Shown here: piece after piece, positions 36,690 to 44,524 of the stretch
How positions within the stretch are numbered: position 1 is the first letter of the stretch
Layout of the letters: each line of letters opens with the position of its first letter
NCBI RefSeq assembly: GCF_019720915.1
Contig: NZ_JAHKSI010000001.1
Span: forward strand, 2,232,001-2,296,000
Reading direction: 5' to 3'
DNA: 64,000 nt
From: Alkalihalobacillus sp. TS-13
GTDB lineage: Bacteria > Bacillota > Bacilli > Bacillales > Fictibacillaceae
Notes under the pieces: generated by a model
Told to the model about the DNA's origin: nothing
The model's database searches: none
What the model saw: the letters and a program-made list of their open reading frames with translations, nothing else
Made by a program: the position numbers and the translations under genes

Positions 36690-38140
36690 AATCCTTCCGG
36701 ATAAAGATGGATCAATTCGTTCCTCGCTATTTTTCGACTGACGGTGTATGGAAATTCATCTACAGTGATGAATTCTTTCGGACATTTGTACTTAGGAAGA
36801 TCGCGGAGACAGATGTCTTTTAAAAGGTCATTCGTAACCTCTTGCCCCGGTCGCCATTTGATGAATGCGACAACCTTTTCTCCCCAATAAATATCTGGCA
36901 CGCCGATCACTGCACACTCCTCGACAGCTGATACAAGTTGAATGACCGACTCTACTTCCTCTGGATAAATATTGAGTCCCCCGCTTATGATCATTTGGTT
37001 TGCTCTTCCGACAAGATAGATATAGCCATCCTCATCTATACGAGCTAAATCTCCTGCAGTTGCCCATTCGCCATCTATAAAAACATTTGCAGTTTCCGTT
37101 GGGAGATTCTGATACCCCTTGAAGACCATCTTACTTCTGACATATAGGGTCCCAATTTCTCCATAAGGAACTTCCTGTAGCTGATCGTCTCTAATTGACA
37201 CTTCAACACCTGTAAAAGGACGTCCGACAGAGTCTATTTTTGTAGAGGCGGCATCCTGATGGAGAATAGAAACAAAACTCAGTTCAGAAGCCCCGTAAAA
37301 TTCAATGCATTCCGCATTATTAAACGTTGCTTCAATCATTCTTCGCCGTTCAACATTCCATTTTGATCCAGAGGAAATGATAAGATTGACCGCTTCCCAC
37401 TGCAGATAGGATTCATACAATAAGGCTTCGAGCATTGTTGGAACGACATAGATAATCGTTTTCTTGTCATTCCTTACACGATCAGCCGTGGCTTCGGCAG
37501 AAAAATGATCCAATAGCTCAACGGTGGCACCGGTGGATAAAGCATGTAAAGCCCCATATAAAAATAGAGAATGGGCAAGTGAACCAGTAATGATCACTTG
37601 ATCTCCTGCATGAAGCGTATACTCACAGGCAGTATTTCTGAAACTTTCCGTCCATGATTCTTGTGTACGTATGAAACCCTTCGGATTTCCTGATGTGCCC
37701 GAGGTATACCCTAAGTAAAAGATGGAATCAGGTGTTGCTTTCGGCAGGTTTTCAAATTTAGAAGTGTAAGAAAGTTCTTGACCTGCAAGGATCGTTTCTC
37801 CATCCCACCATTTGTGATTAGAATCGGAAACCAAGGCATCGGCTACGCTGTCCTTAAGTATCATTTTCGCTTTTTCAATCGGCAATTTCGGGTCAATCGG
37901 AACGGCTTTCCAGCCTAATGAGGAGGCGGCGAGAAAATAGAATACGAACTCCATACGGTTTTCTGGAAAATAGATTGCTATTGTACCGTCCGTAAGCGGT
38001 TTCCTTTTATACAGCAAGGAAGCCGCCATATCGATTTTATCTATCAATTCGTTATATGTGATCGTTCCATAGTCTGTTTTAAGGGCAATCTCATTTGGGT
38101 GTAAGTTTGCTTGTTTGGTGATCCAATCTAGTATGATCAT
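36677..38140 (-). CDS. Acyl-CoA synthetase, AMP-forming (YhfT-like)
   Basis: This 487-residue ANL-superfamily ligase activates a carboxylic acid as acyl-AMP and then acyl-CoA. It has the P-loop YLGYTSGTSGNPKGF, EFYGASELS, the hinge ATAGDLARIDEDG and the C-terminal lysine in TVSRKIARNEL. It is the first gene of the five-gene operon; a GGTAG site precedes the ATG. B. subtilis yhfT likewise lies beside a bioY homologue. The acid substrate is unknown. Confidence 0.87.
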   Translation of the reverse strand: MIILDWITKQANLHPNEIALKTDYGTITYNELIDKIDMAASLLYKRKPLTDGTIAIYFPENRMEFVFYFLAASSLGWKAVPIDPKLPIEKAKMILKDSVADALVSDSNHKWWDGETILAGQELSYTSKFENLPKATPDSIFYLGYTSGTSGNPKGFIRTQESWTESFRNTACEYTLHAGDQVIITGSLAHSLFLYGALHALSTGATVELLDHFSAEATADRVRNDKKTIIYVVPTMLEALLYESYLQWEAVNLIISSGSKWNVERRRMIEATFNNAECIEFYGASELSFVSILHQDAASTKIDSVGRPFTGVEVSIRDDQLQEVPYGEIGTLYVRSKMVFKGYQNLPTETANVFIDGEWATAGDLARIDEDGYIYLVGRANQMIISGGLNIYPEEVESVIQLVSAVEECAVIGVPDIYWGEKVVAFIKWRPGQEVTNDLLKDICLRDLPKYKCPKEFITVDEFPYTVSRKIARNELIHLYPEGLWKS

Positions 38141-38162
38141 CGTCTCTACCTACCTCAACTAT

Positions 38163-38506
38163 TTTGGCTGTTCTCTAAAAGTTTGTTGATAATGGAATGC
38201 TGTAAAGAAGATGCTGAAACCTTTTGGAGTGGAAATATGCGAGAATCCAGCGGGAAAGCAAGCTAAACGAGACCCCGCAATCTTTTAAAGGATTTTCGAC
38301 TATAATAAGGACCTTCGACTAAATTCCACCACGTCCTGTGGTGAACGTCGAAGTCAGTACATCCTGTACAAGTACGTCCTGCGCCTACGTTTACTCGACG
38401 TAAAACTACAAGGATGGAATCTAAGTCCTAGGTCTTATGGTGAATTCCCGCGAAAGCGAGTATATTTCCATACTACAAACAACAATCTATGCGAAAACAG
38501 CCATTA
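38163..38506 (-). repeat. Mosaic intergenic element with clear terminal inverted repeats
   Basis: It begins TGGCTGTTCTCTAAAAGTTT and ends, inverted, TGGCTGTTTTCGCATAGATT: about 33-bp imperfect terminal repeats over a 344-bp element. The interior has CACCACGTCCTGTGGTGAAC and AAGTACGTCCTGC. It separates bioY from the acyl-CoA operon. Confidence 0.75.
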
Positions 38507-38519
38507 TTTTTCACTAACG

Positions 38520-38556
38520 GAAAGAAAGAGGCTTCGTCAATCGACAAACCTCTTCC
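38520..38556 (-). terminator. bioY terminator
   Basis: GAGGTTTGTC-GATT-GACGAAGCCTC forms a stem followed by TTTCTTT on the minus strand. Confidence 0.65.
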
Positions 38557-38576
38557 TTCAGGGTATCATATTCAAT

Positions 38577-39143
38577 TTATGCGGCAAGATTTTTCTTTTT
38601 GTTAGAAAGGACCGGGTTACTATTCTTCATTTTCACGACGACAAAGGCTGCGATAACAGATTTCACCAGATCACCAGGTATATAGGCAAGCGCTGATAAT
38701 GCTGTTGCCTGAAGCGGGAGATCCAAGACGAATGCCATTACTGGGATTCCAGCTGTGTATATGAGGATAATTCCGCCTAAAATATTGATTAATAGCACCT
38801 TCCACATTTTCAATTTGTTCCATGATTTTTCAACGAGATAACCGATCACAAGGGCTGAAATCGGCCAGCTTAAAATGTAGCCTGCACTAGGTCCGACAAG
38901 TTCATCGATACCACCTCTCATACCGGAAAGGACAGGCGCTCCAGCAATGATCAAGGCGATGAATACAAGAAGACTCAATCCTCCAAGGCGTGCTCCCAGA
39001 AGACCTCCGGCTAGCATGACCCCTAATGTTTGTGCTGTAATAGGTACAGGTGAACCAGGCACTGGAATCGGCGGCACCAACCCAAGAGCTGCAATGACAG
39101 CTGCAAACATCGCTGCAAAAACAAGTGCATAGGTTTTCTTCAT
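38577..39143 (-). CDS. bioY: Biotin transporter S component BioY
   Basis: BioY binds biotin in ECF-type uptake. The 188-residue protein has five to six helices and the family motif PITAQTLGVMLAGGLLG, with GPSAGYILSWPISALVIGY. I chose MKKTYALVF, preceded by GGAAGTGA; longer starts run into the promoter. A promoter lies about 50 bases upstream. A terminator follows, so the downstream acyl-CoA operon may be transcribed separately or by read-through. Confidence 0.9.
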   Translation of the reverse strand: MKKTYALVFAAMFAAVIAALGLVPPIPVPGSPVPITAQTLGVMLAGGLLGARLGGLSLLVFIALIIAGAPVLSGMRGGIDELVGPSAGYILSWPISALVIGYLVEKSWNKLKMWKVLLINILGGIILIYTAGIPVMAFVLDLPLQATALSALAYIPGDLVKSVIAAFVVVKMKNSNPVLSNKKKNLAA

Positions 39144-39189
39144 TTTCTTCACTTCCATTCTTGTTGTATAACGTATAATGTTCATAACT

Positions 39190-39218
39190 ATTATGTAAGA
39201 AGAGAAAAAATGTGTCAA
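39190..39218 (-). promoter_or_regulatory. bioY promoter with nearby imperfect palindrome
   Basis: TTGACA and CATAAT are 17 bases apart. Overlapping and just downstream of the -10, ATAGTTATG and GTTATACAAC (39160-39195) are half-site-like and could bind BirA, though the match to the BirA consensus is weak. Confidence 0.55.
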
Positions 39219-39249
39219 CTTGAAAATATTTTAGGTTAACGAAAGACCG

Positions 39250-39864
39250 GTGATCATTTTGAAAACAATAGATCCGATTTTCAAAAAAGAGACGTTGGAG
39301 CTATCCAGAGAATTGTTAGGTATGGAACTCGTACATGACACTGCATATGGCAAATTGGCTGGTAAGATCGTAGAAGTCGAAGCTTACAAAGGTCCAGAAG
39401 ATAAGGCAGCACACTCATTCGGCGGCAGGAGAACTACCCGGACCGAAGTGATGTACGGAAAACCTGGACATGTCTATATGTTTCTGATTTATGGCATGCA
39501 TCACTGTTTTAATATCGTGACAGGTCCAATCGGTAAACCAGAAGCGATTTTAGTGCGTGGGATCGAACCTACTAGCGGGATTGATCATATGCTTCATAAA
39601 AGATTCGGAGAAAAACCAAAGTACTTGAAATCACACTATAAAAACCTCACCAACGGTCCTGGGAAACTTTGCAGAGCACTCGGATTGAATATGGCGCATT
39701 ATGGCCTCCCAATCAATCGATCAGAAATCCGGATCCGGCCGTATGAGGACATAAAAGAAGAGGATATCACAGCAGGGCCAAGGGTCAATATCGATTACGC
39801 CGAAGAACATATCCATCTTCCCTGGAGATTTTCAATCAGAGGGAATCCATACGTATCTAAGTGA
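39250..39864 (+). CDS. 3-methyladenine DNA glycosylase, AAG family
   Basis: This 204-residue base-excision repair enzyme is related to human AAG/MPG and B. subtilis YxlJ. It has LSRELLGMELVH, the catalytic-region IVEVEAYKGPEDKAAHSFGG, and NGPGKLCRALGL. It removes alkylated purines. The start is either this GTG or a TTG three codons on; both have only weak sites. It diverges from bioY. Confidence 0.9.
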   Translation: MIILKTIDPIFKKETLELSRELLGMELVHDTAYGKLAGKIVEVEAYKGPEDKAAHSFGGRRTTRTEVMYGKPGHVYMFLIYGMHHCFNIVTGPIGKPEAILVRGIEPTSGIDHMLHKRFGEKPKYLKSHYKNLTNGPGKLCRALGLNMAHYGLPINRSEIRIRPYEDIKEEDITAGPRVNIDYAEEHIHLPWRFSIRGNPYVSK

Positions 39865-39930
39865 GGTTAAGCCTTAGCGCAGGCTGAGGATTTGTTGCCC
39901 TTATATTGAAGAAAGTATTTATACTTTCTT
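39865..39930. repeat. Short GCCTNAGC repeat, copy C
   Basis: AAGCCTTAGCGCAGGCTGAGG and AAGAAAGTATTTATACTTTC correspond to copy A at 10.66-10.75 kb. Confidence 0.5.
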
Positions 39931-39937
39931 TAAATGC

Positions 39938-39976
39938 AAAAAGGAGCCGGCAATTTTATTGCTGACTCCTTTTTTT
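39938..39976. terminator. Bidirectional terminator
   Basis: AAAAAGGAGCCGGCAATTTT and ATTGCTGACTCCTTTTTTT pair between the glycosylase gene and the convergent membrane protein gene. Confidence 0.75.
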
Positions 39977-39978
39977 AT

Positions 39979-40653
39979 TCAATGTGAAGGGTTCAATTCT
40001 TTCAACTGCAGGTCCTCTTCAGACTGCAGCATTTTTTCCTTTGTACTTGTTGAAATCAACCCGATCAGTTGGGACACTTTTTTCTTACGGTTCGTATAGC
40101 GGAATAAAGCGATCAAGTACCAGAAGGCGATGATCGTAGTCGTTTTCAAGACTACTTCAAAATTCCATGTCAACGTTGCAAAATTGATCACATTCAAAAT
40201 ATATGCTGCCGCGATACCAAAAAGGAAGGCAACCACCCAGACGCCAGGGCGTAAATCACGATAGCCCCGATGAACAGTATGTATAAATGAAGCAAGCAAT
40301 TTCAGCTCTTTTTCATTGTACTGATGAAGTCTATTCTTGACATATTTCAAATCCGGAACGATTCCATTTGATCGTTTTTTATTTGTCAATTCTTTAAAGA
40401 ACAATTCGAAATCTATGAAACTTGTAAGACTTTTTTCAACCTTCCGATGCATGTAATTGTGGTACATATACCAGAAGTAGACCATTTCGGATACACGTAA
40501 AATAAGGTACAACAGGATTGTAACGAGCGCGAATTGCACCCAAAAATACGCCAAAAAGAAATCCAAGAACGCCCAGATTGCCATAACGAGTGTCTTCAAT
40601 TTTGTAATGAACATTGTCGCAACAAGCAGTATGAGGTCAGTAACGTTTTCCAC
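39979..40653 (-). CDS. Hypothetical membrane protein, 224 aa
   Basis: The protein has an N-terminal hydrophobic pair (about residues 5-30 and 32-55), a charged central region with DFELFFKELTNKKRS and DLRPGVWV, and two more helices (VVAFLFGIAAAYILNVI and TTTIIAFWYLIALF) before a charged tail. The GTG start follows AGGAGG. No enzyme motif is visible and the family is not recognised. Confidence 0.65.
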   Translation of the reverse strand: MENVTDLILLVATMFITKLKTLVMAIWAFLDFFLAYFWVQFALVTILLYLILRVSEMVYFWYMYHNYMHRKVEKSLTSFIDFELFFKELTNKKRSNGIVPDLKYVKNRLHQYNEKELKLLASFIHTVHRGYRDLRPGVWVVAFLFGIAAAYILNVINFATLTWNFEVVLKTTTIIAFWYLIALFRYTNRKKKVSQLIGLISTSTKEKMLQSEEDLQLKELNPSH

Positions 40654-40834
40654 TAGTATAGCCTCCTGTTTTCCTATTAGCTACATCATATCATTTTTTC
40701 GGGAGAGCATGACAAACTTTTACAAAAACACGTAAATTTTCTCATTAAAGTGGTATTAGATTACCCCCTATCCCAGCTTAAGAAAGGCGAAAACTATAGT
40801 TAGAAAAAAGTTCTATTTTACGGAGGTTGGACAT

Positions 40835-41032
40835 ATGAGGATTGTCTTTTTTGAAAAAGGGGAATTAATGATTATCGTAGGTTCTTCAAAGCTTAAAGGA
40901 GAACTCACAATAGAGCAGATCAAATCTGAAAGTGAAAAGAAATCGAAAGAGCTTTCTCAGTTACTCGGACGCGAAATCGGCTTCATGATCGATATGAACG
41001 GTAAACTGAATTCAGATATGCCAATGAAATAA
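40835..41032 (+). CDS. Hypothetical small protein, 65 aa
   Basis: This soluble lysine- and glutamate-rich protein contains KGELTIEQIKSESEKKSKEL and GREIGFMIDMNGKL. GGAGGT precedes this ATG; a second ATG 11 codons on also has AAGGGG, so 54 residues is the alternative. A terminator follows directly. The family is not recognised. Confidence 0.6.
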   Translation: MRIVFFEKGELMIIVGSSKLKGELTIEQIKSESEKKSKELSQLLGREIGFMIDMNGKLNSDMPMK

Positions 41033-41047
41033 CCGCTTTGAAAAGTA

Positions 41048-41076
41048 AGATGACCCTATTCGGGTCATCTTTTTAT
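41048..41076 (+). terminator. Terminator of the 65-aa protein gene
   Basis: GATGACCC and GGGTCATC pair around TATTC and are followed by T5. Confidence 0.8.
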
Positions 41077-41094
41077 TTTGTTCTGTTCATATAA

Positions 41095-41350
41095 GCGAAA
41101 TTCACTCCCTTTTCGCGTGCAATCCCGCTTTTTGTGCTATTTTAGGAGCCCGAATTCGGACAGGATATCGTTTCTGGCGCCTTCCGCTGTCCGAATAACG
41201 TGTAATTTAGGACAGGGTCTCGATTCTGGTACCTCCCGATGGCCGAACTAGCCTCAACTTCGGCCAGTCGCTTCGGATTTCTCCTTCTATTGTCCGATTC
41301 CAGCCCAACTTCGGACAGTTGTTCCCCAATCTCTCTTTTTTCTGTCCGAT
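41095..41350. repeat. 52-bp period CTGTCC palindrome array, locus 1
   Basis: A short mosaic-element fragment (GCGAAATTCACTCCCTTTTC) is followed by palindromic 30-bp units beginning at 41187, 41239, 41290 and 41342, with a partial unit near 41148. A representative unit is TTGTCCGATTCCAGCCC-AACTTCGGACAGT. Spacers are about 22 bp and unrelated in sequence. Confidence 0.8.
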
Positions 41351-41364
41351 ATAAGCTTTTACCT

Positions 41365-41411
41365 AAAAAAACAGCCTGTCCTACCTTTGATTAGGTGGTG
41401 ACAGACTGTCC
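41365..41411 (-). terminator. Terminator of the SGNH hydrolase gene
   Basis: CAGTCTGTCACCACCT pairs with AGGTAGGACAGGCTG and is followed by T7 on the minus strand. Confidence 0.75.
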
Positions 41412-41413
41412 AT

Positions 41414-42163
41414 CTATTGGATCAGACCTTTTCGGTTCATTTCAGCCATGACTCGTTTTGCGATAAGCTCGTACCCTCTTGGATTCGGATGGATGATATC
41501 CGCGAAATAACGCTTCTTCTCCTTATCAAGGAACAAATCGATGGTTGAGACGTAATGGATATTCGGGTATTGATCGACCATTCCGCTAGTCACTCGATTC
41601 CAATCCTTCAGAATTCCATGGAGCTGATCATGGTTTACCAAGTCCGTATACGGGTCGTACATCCCAATCAGAATCAATGGGGCGTATTGATTATCTGTCC
41701 GAATCTGAGTAATGAGCTTGGCCAAATTTTCTTCAAAAACAGGACGCATCTTTTCCATTTCCTCTGGATTGATGGAATTGAGATCCCGCCTCGCTGCCTG
41801 GATGAAATCATTCGTTCCGATAAATAAAAAGATATAGTTGGCCTGATTGATCTTCTGCTTCGTTTCGATATTTTGTACGTGGATCATGATCTGATCCGTA
41901 CGATACCCCCGGACCCCGTAGCGATGTAAAGCGACATCGCTCCCAAAGCTATTTATCATTTGTTGCTGCACACGGCCGATATATCCGACTTTTTTTGGGT
42001 CACCGCTTCCATATGTTAATGAATCGCCAATCGCAACAATCTGCATTGCATTTGTATCCTGTGCAACTGTTGGAGACAAAAGGTCATCCATTAAATTTAT
42101 AGCGATGATACAGCCAATCACCAGGGTCAACCAGAGTAAATTCTTAAAAATCTTCCATTGCAC
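41414..42163 (-). CDS. SGNH/GDSL-family hydrolase
   Basis: This 249-residue esterase/lipase-like enzyme has block I AIGDSLTYGSG (serine), block III FLFIGTNDF and block V FADIIHPNPRGY (Asp-His). An N-terminal hydrophobic segment (LLWLTLVIGCIIAINLM) suggests export or membrane anchoring, as in YpmR-type lysophospholipase L1-like proteins. The GTG start follows GAGGAAAG. The natural ester is unknown. Confidence 0.85.
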   Translation of the reverse strand: MQWKIFKNLLWLTLVIGCIIAINLMDDLLSPTVAQDTNAMQIVAIGDSLTYGSGDPKKVGYIGRVQQQMINSFGSDVALHRYGVRGYRTDQIMIHVQNIETKQKINQANYIFLFIGTNDFIQAARRDLNSINPEEMEKMRPVFEENLAKLITQIRTDNQYAPLILIGMYDPYTDLVNHDQLHGILKDWNRVTSGMVDQYPNIHYVSTIDLFLDKEKKRYFADIIHPNPRGYELIAKRVMAEMNRKGLIQ

Positions 42164-42641
42164 GTGACTTTCCTCATTTTCATGTATAGATTACCCTGTC
42201 AACTTACTGAGAATTGATTTGTATTATGGTGGAACTTAAGATTTTGCGTATAACAGAGCTGTTAGAATATGTGATAATCCTCTTTTCTATGTCCATACTC
42301 TTCCCATAAATGATAGATGTCATAATCGGTTGTGTCAATCTTTATAAATCGTTGAAGAAGCCCGCAAACTCCTACCGTGCCAAATGAAAACGCCATGAAA
42401 GAAAGCAAAAAATATGTCATCCTGTTCTGCGCCTCCCTTATCCTTTTTACTATGTTTATTGATAAGGACGACAGGATAGAACTGGATGACGTTCAGGCGT
42501 ATTTTAGGCTGTTTTTTAAATATTTGTTGCTCTTAAAAGAAAATTTCGAAGGGAAAAAAAGCTGATATAGTTGTTTTTACATAATTATCCTTGTTTTGTG
42601 AAAAATAGAGTAGACATAGTTTGGAACAAGGAGTGTACAAA
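42164..42641. other. Gene-free stretch with a mosaic-element fragment
   Basis: Between the divergent SGNH and sodC genes, TAGGCTGTTTTTTAAATATTTG (42507-42528) matches an end of the mosaic element. A 62-codon frame at 42377-42565 runs into this fragment and has no ribosome-binding site, so I do not call it a gene. Confidence 0.45.
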
Positions 42642-43229
42642 ATGAAAAAATTCATGTTATCAAGCTTCGCATCATTACTAGCTGTAGCAAGTCTAACCGC
42701 TTGTGGAATGCAAGAGAATAATGTTCAATCCAATGAGTCAACTGAAGTGAACAGTTCGAAGATTGCTGGGGAAGAGTCTCGCTTATTCAAGATGGTAGAC
42801 ATCTATAACGCGAAAAAAGAAAAAATCGGTCAAGCACAATTAGCCGAAACCAGTGAAGGCGTAATGATCAAATTGAAAGCTGCTAACCTGCCTCCTGGAC
42901 CACATGGGTTTCATATCCACAAAACCGGAAAGTGTGTTGCACCTGACTTCGAGAGTGCAGGGGGACATTTCAATCCTACAGACAAAGAACATGGCTTTGA
43001 AAATCCAAAAGGATTCCATGCCGGAGACTTGCCAAACATCAATGTAGGCAAAGACGGTATGATTTCTGTAAGTGTCGTTTCCAAGCATGTAACACTTCAA
43101 AAAGGAAAACCGAACAGCCTACTGGATGAAGACGGCAGCGCCCTCGTCATTCACGAAAAGGCAGACGACTACAAAACAGACCCAGCAGGCAACGCCGGAG
43201 ACCGTATCGCCTGCGGCGTAATCAAGTAA
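42642..43229 (+). CDS. sodC: Cu/Zn superoxide dismutase, lipoprotein
   Basis: This exported Cu/Zn SOD of 195 residues has a lipobox ending ASLTAC, so it is probably membrane-attached. All metal ligands are visible: HGFHIH and GGHFNP (copper and bridging His), EHGF, FHAGD (zinc His and Asp) and VIHEKADDY (fourth copper His). The paired cysteines lie in GKC and IACGVI. B. subtilis YojM lacks two of the copper histidines, so this copy may be a true dismutase. AAGGAGTG precedes the ATG. Confidence 0.9.
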   Translation: MKKFMLSSFASLLAVASLTACGMQENNVQSNESTEVNSSKIAGEESRLFKMVDIYNAKKEKIGQAQLAETSEGVMIKLKAANLPPGPHGFHIHKTGKCVAPDFESAGGHFNPTDKEHGFENPKGFHAGDLPNINVGKDGMISVSVVSKHVTLQKGKPNSLLDEDGSALVIHEKADDYKTDPAGNAGDRIACGVIK

Positions 43230-43231
43230 AA

Positions 43232-43358
43232 AATTTGTGTGCCAGGCACCGAAAATGAAGCCAATGGTATCAAGGGATTTCGTTCGGTGCCTGGCACCGT
43301 TTTGAAACCCTTGGTATGACTGGATTCTTAATCGGTGCCTGGTACAGTCATACAAAAT
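43232..43358. repeat. GGTGCCTGGCACC hairpin repeats
   Basis: GTGCCAGGCACCGAA and TTCGGTGCCTGGCACCG pair over about 35 bp, and a third half-copy CGGTGCCTGGTACAG follows. The hairpin lies directly after sodC and may end its transcript. Confidence 0.65.
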
Positions 43359-43408
43359 GTCAGTCAAAAAAGAGCTGTTTTCAGTTTCTTTTTCGTTCTT
43401 TCATCACA

Positions 43409-44524
43409 TTATTTAAAGCTCACTTTCTCCACTGTGTATCGTTCCAACTGCTTACGATTCACTTCGTATCCGATTCCTGGTGCATCCGATACAATGACTT
43501 TTCCATTTTCCAGTTTGATCTCGGGAGTGATAATGTCCTGTTCCCAGTATCGAGTGGACGCAGTGATATCTCCAGGAATCTCAAACCCATCAAGTGATGC
43601 TAGGGCAATGTTATGCACCTTTCCTATACCGGATTCGATCATACCACCAGCCCAGACTTTCACATCGTGTTTCTGACAATAATCATGAATTCTTTTCGCT
43701 TCCATCAAGCCGCCTACCCGGCTGTGCTTGATCGCAATGATTTTACAACTTCCAAGGGCTACCGCAGTCTGTGCTGTCTCAAATGAGATGATGCTTTCGT
43801 CTAAACAAACCGGCGTCCTCAGAACCTTCTGCAATTCAGCATGCTCTACAAAATCCGTAGCTCCTAAAGGCTGCTCAATCATCATCAGATTGAACTGATC
43901 TATTTCTTTCAGGCGTTCCAGATCATCCAACCTGTAACTTGAATTTGCATCCGCCATCAATGGTGCTTCAGGAAATCGTGAACGGACAGACGCAAGCATA
44001 TCCAAATCTTCGCCTGGCTTCACCTTCAGCTTGATCCGCCTATACCCGCTCTGCAACGCTTCATCGATTTTAAAAAGAAGGTCATCCGTATGAGCTTGCA
44101 TCCCGATTGCGATCCCTACTTCAAGTTCTCGTCTCCTTCCGCCTAAGACATCAGCCAAAGGTCTCCCCTCCGACTTCGCATAAACATCCCACAAAGCGGT
44201 TTCAAGACAGGATTTTGCCATATGATGACCCCGATAATGGCTGAAAATTGCAGATAAATCCTCAGGATAGCCAAACTCTTTTTCTTCTAACATTTCCGGA
44301 ATGAGGAACTCCTTCATCATATAAAGGCAGGTGTCAGTGGTTTCCTCCGTGTACCACGGGGTATCGAACGCTGAGCATTCCCCCCAGCCGACAACACCAT
44401 CCGCAGATTCCACCTCTACAATCAATAAGGATCTGTTATTGACCGTGTTGACTGCTGTTACAAACGGGCGTTTCAATGGCATTTCGATTTTATGGATGGT
44501 CATCTTTTCAATCCGCATATTCAT
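43409..44524 (-). CDS. menC: o-Succinylbenzoate synthase
   Basis: MenC dehydrates SHCHC to o-succinylbenzoate in menaquinone synthesis. This 371-residue enolase-superfamily enzyme has the KLKVK acid/base lysine, metal ligands in MADANSSY, MIEQP and CLDESI, and the second lysine in AIKHSRVGG. It is the last men gene, overlapping menE by 17 bases. Related enzymes can be N-acylamino acid racemases, but the men context makes MenC clear. Confidence 0.93.
   Translation of the reverse strand: MNMRIEKMTIHKIEMPLKRPFVTAVNTVNNRSLLIVEVESADGVVGWGECSAFDTPWYTEETTDTCLYMMKEFLIPEMLEEKEFGYPEDLSAIFSHYRGHHMAKSCLETALWDVYAKSEGRPLADVLGGRRRELEVGIAIGMQAHTDDLLFKIDEALQSGYRRIKLKVKPGEDLDMLASVRSRFPEAPLMADANSSYRLDDLERLKEIDQFNLMMIEQPLGATDFVEHAELQKVLRTPVCLDESIISFETAQTAVALGSCKIIAIKHSRVGGLMEAKRIHDYCQKHDVKVWAGGMIESGIGKVHNIALASLDGFEIPGDITASTRYWEQDIITPEIKLENGKVIVSDAPGIGYEVNRKQLERYTVEKVSFK

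Noticed and set aside
38163-38506. Insertion sequence with transposase
   Set aside because: Terminal inverted repeats exist but no transposase frame is present in this or any other copy.
39160-39195. Confident BirA operator at bioY
   Set aside because: The half-sites ATAGTTATG and GTTATACAAC fit the consensus poorly and their spacing is short; kept only as a weak suggestion.
41145-41350. CRISPR array
   Set aside because: Repeats are degenerate and palindromic, few in number, and no cas gene is near; they are treated as a separate palindrome family.
42377-42565. 62-codon plus-strand ORF before sodC
   Set aside because: It lacks a ribosome-binding site and its 3' part runs into a fragment of the mosaic repeat.
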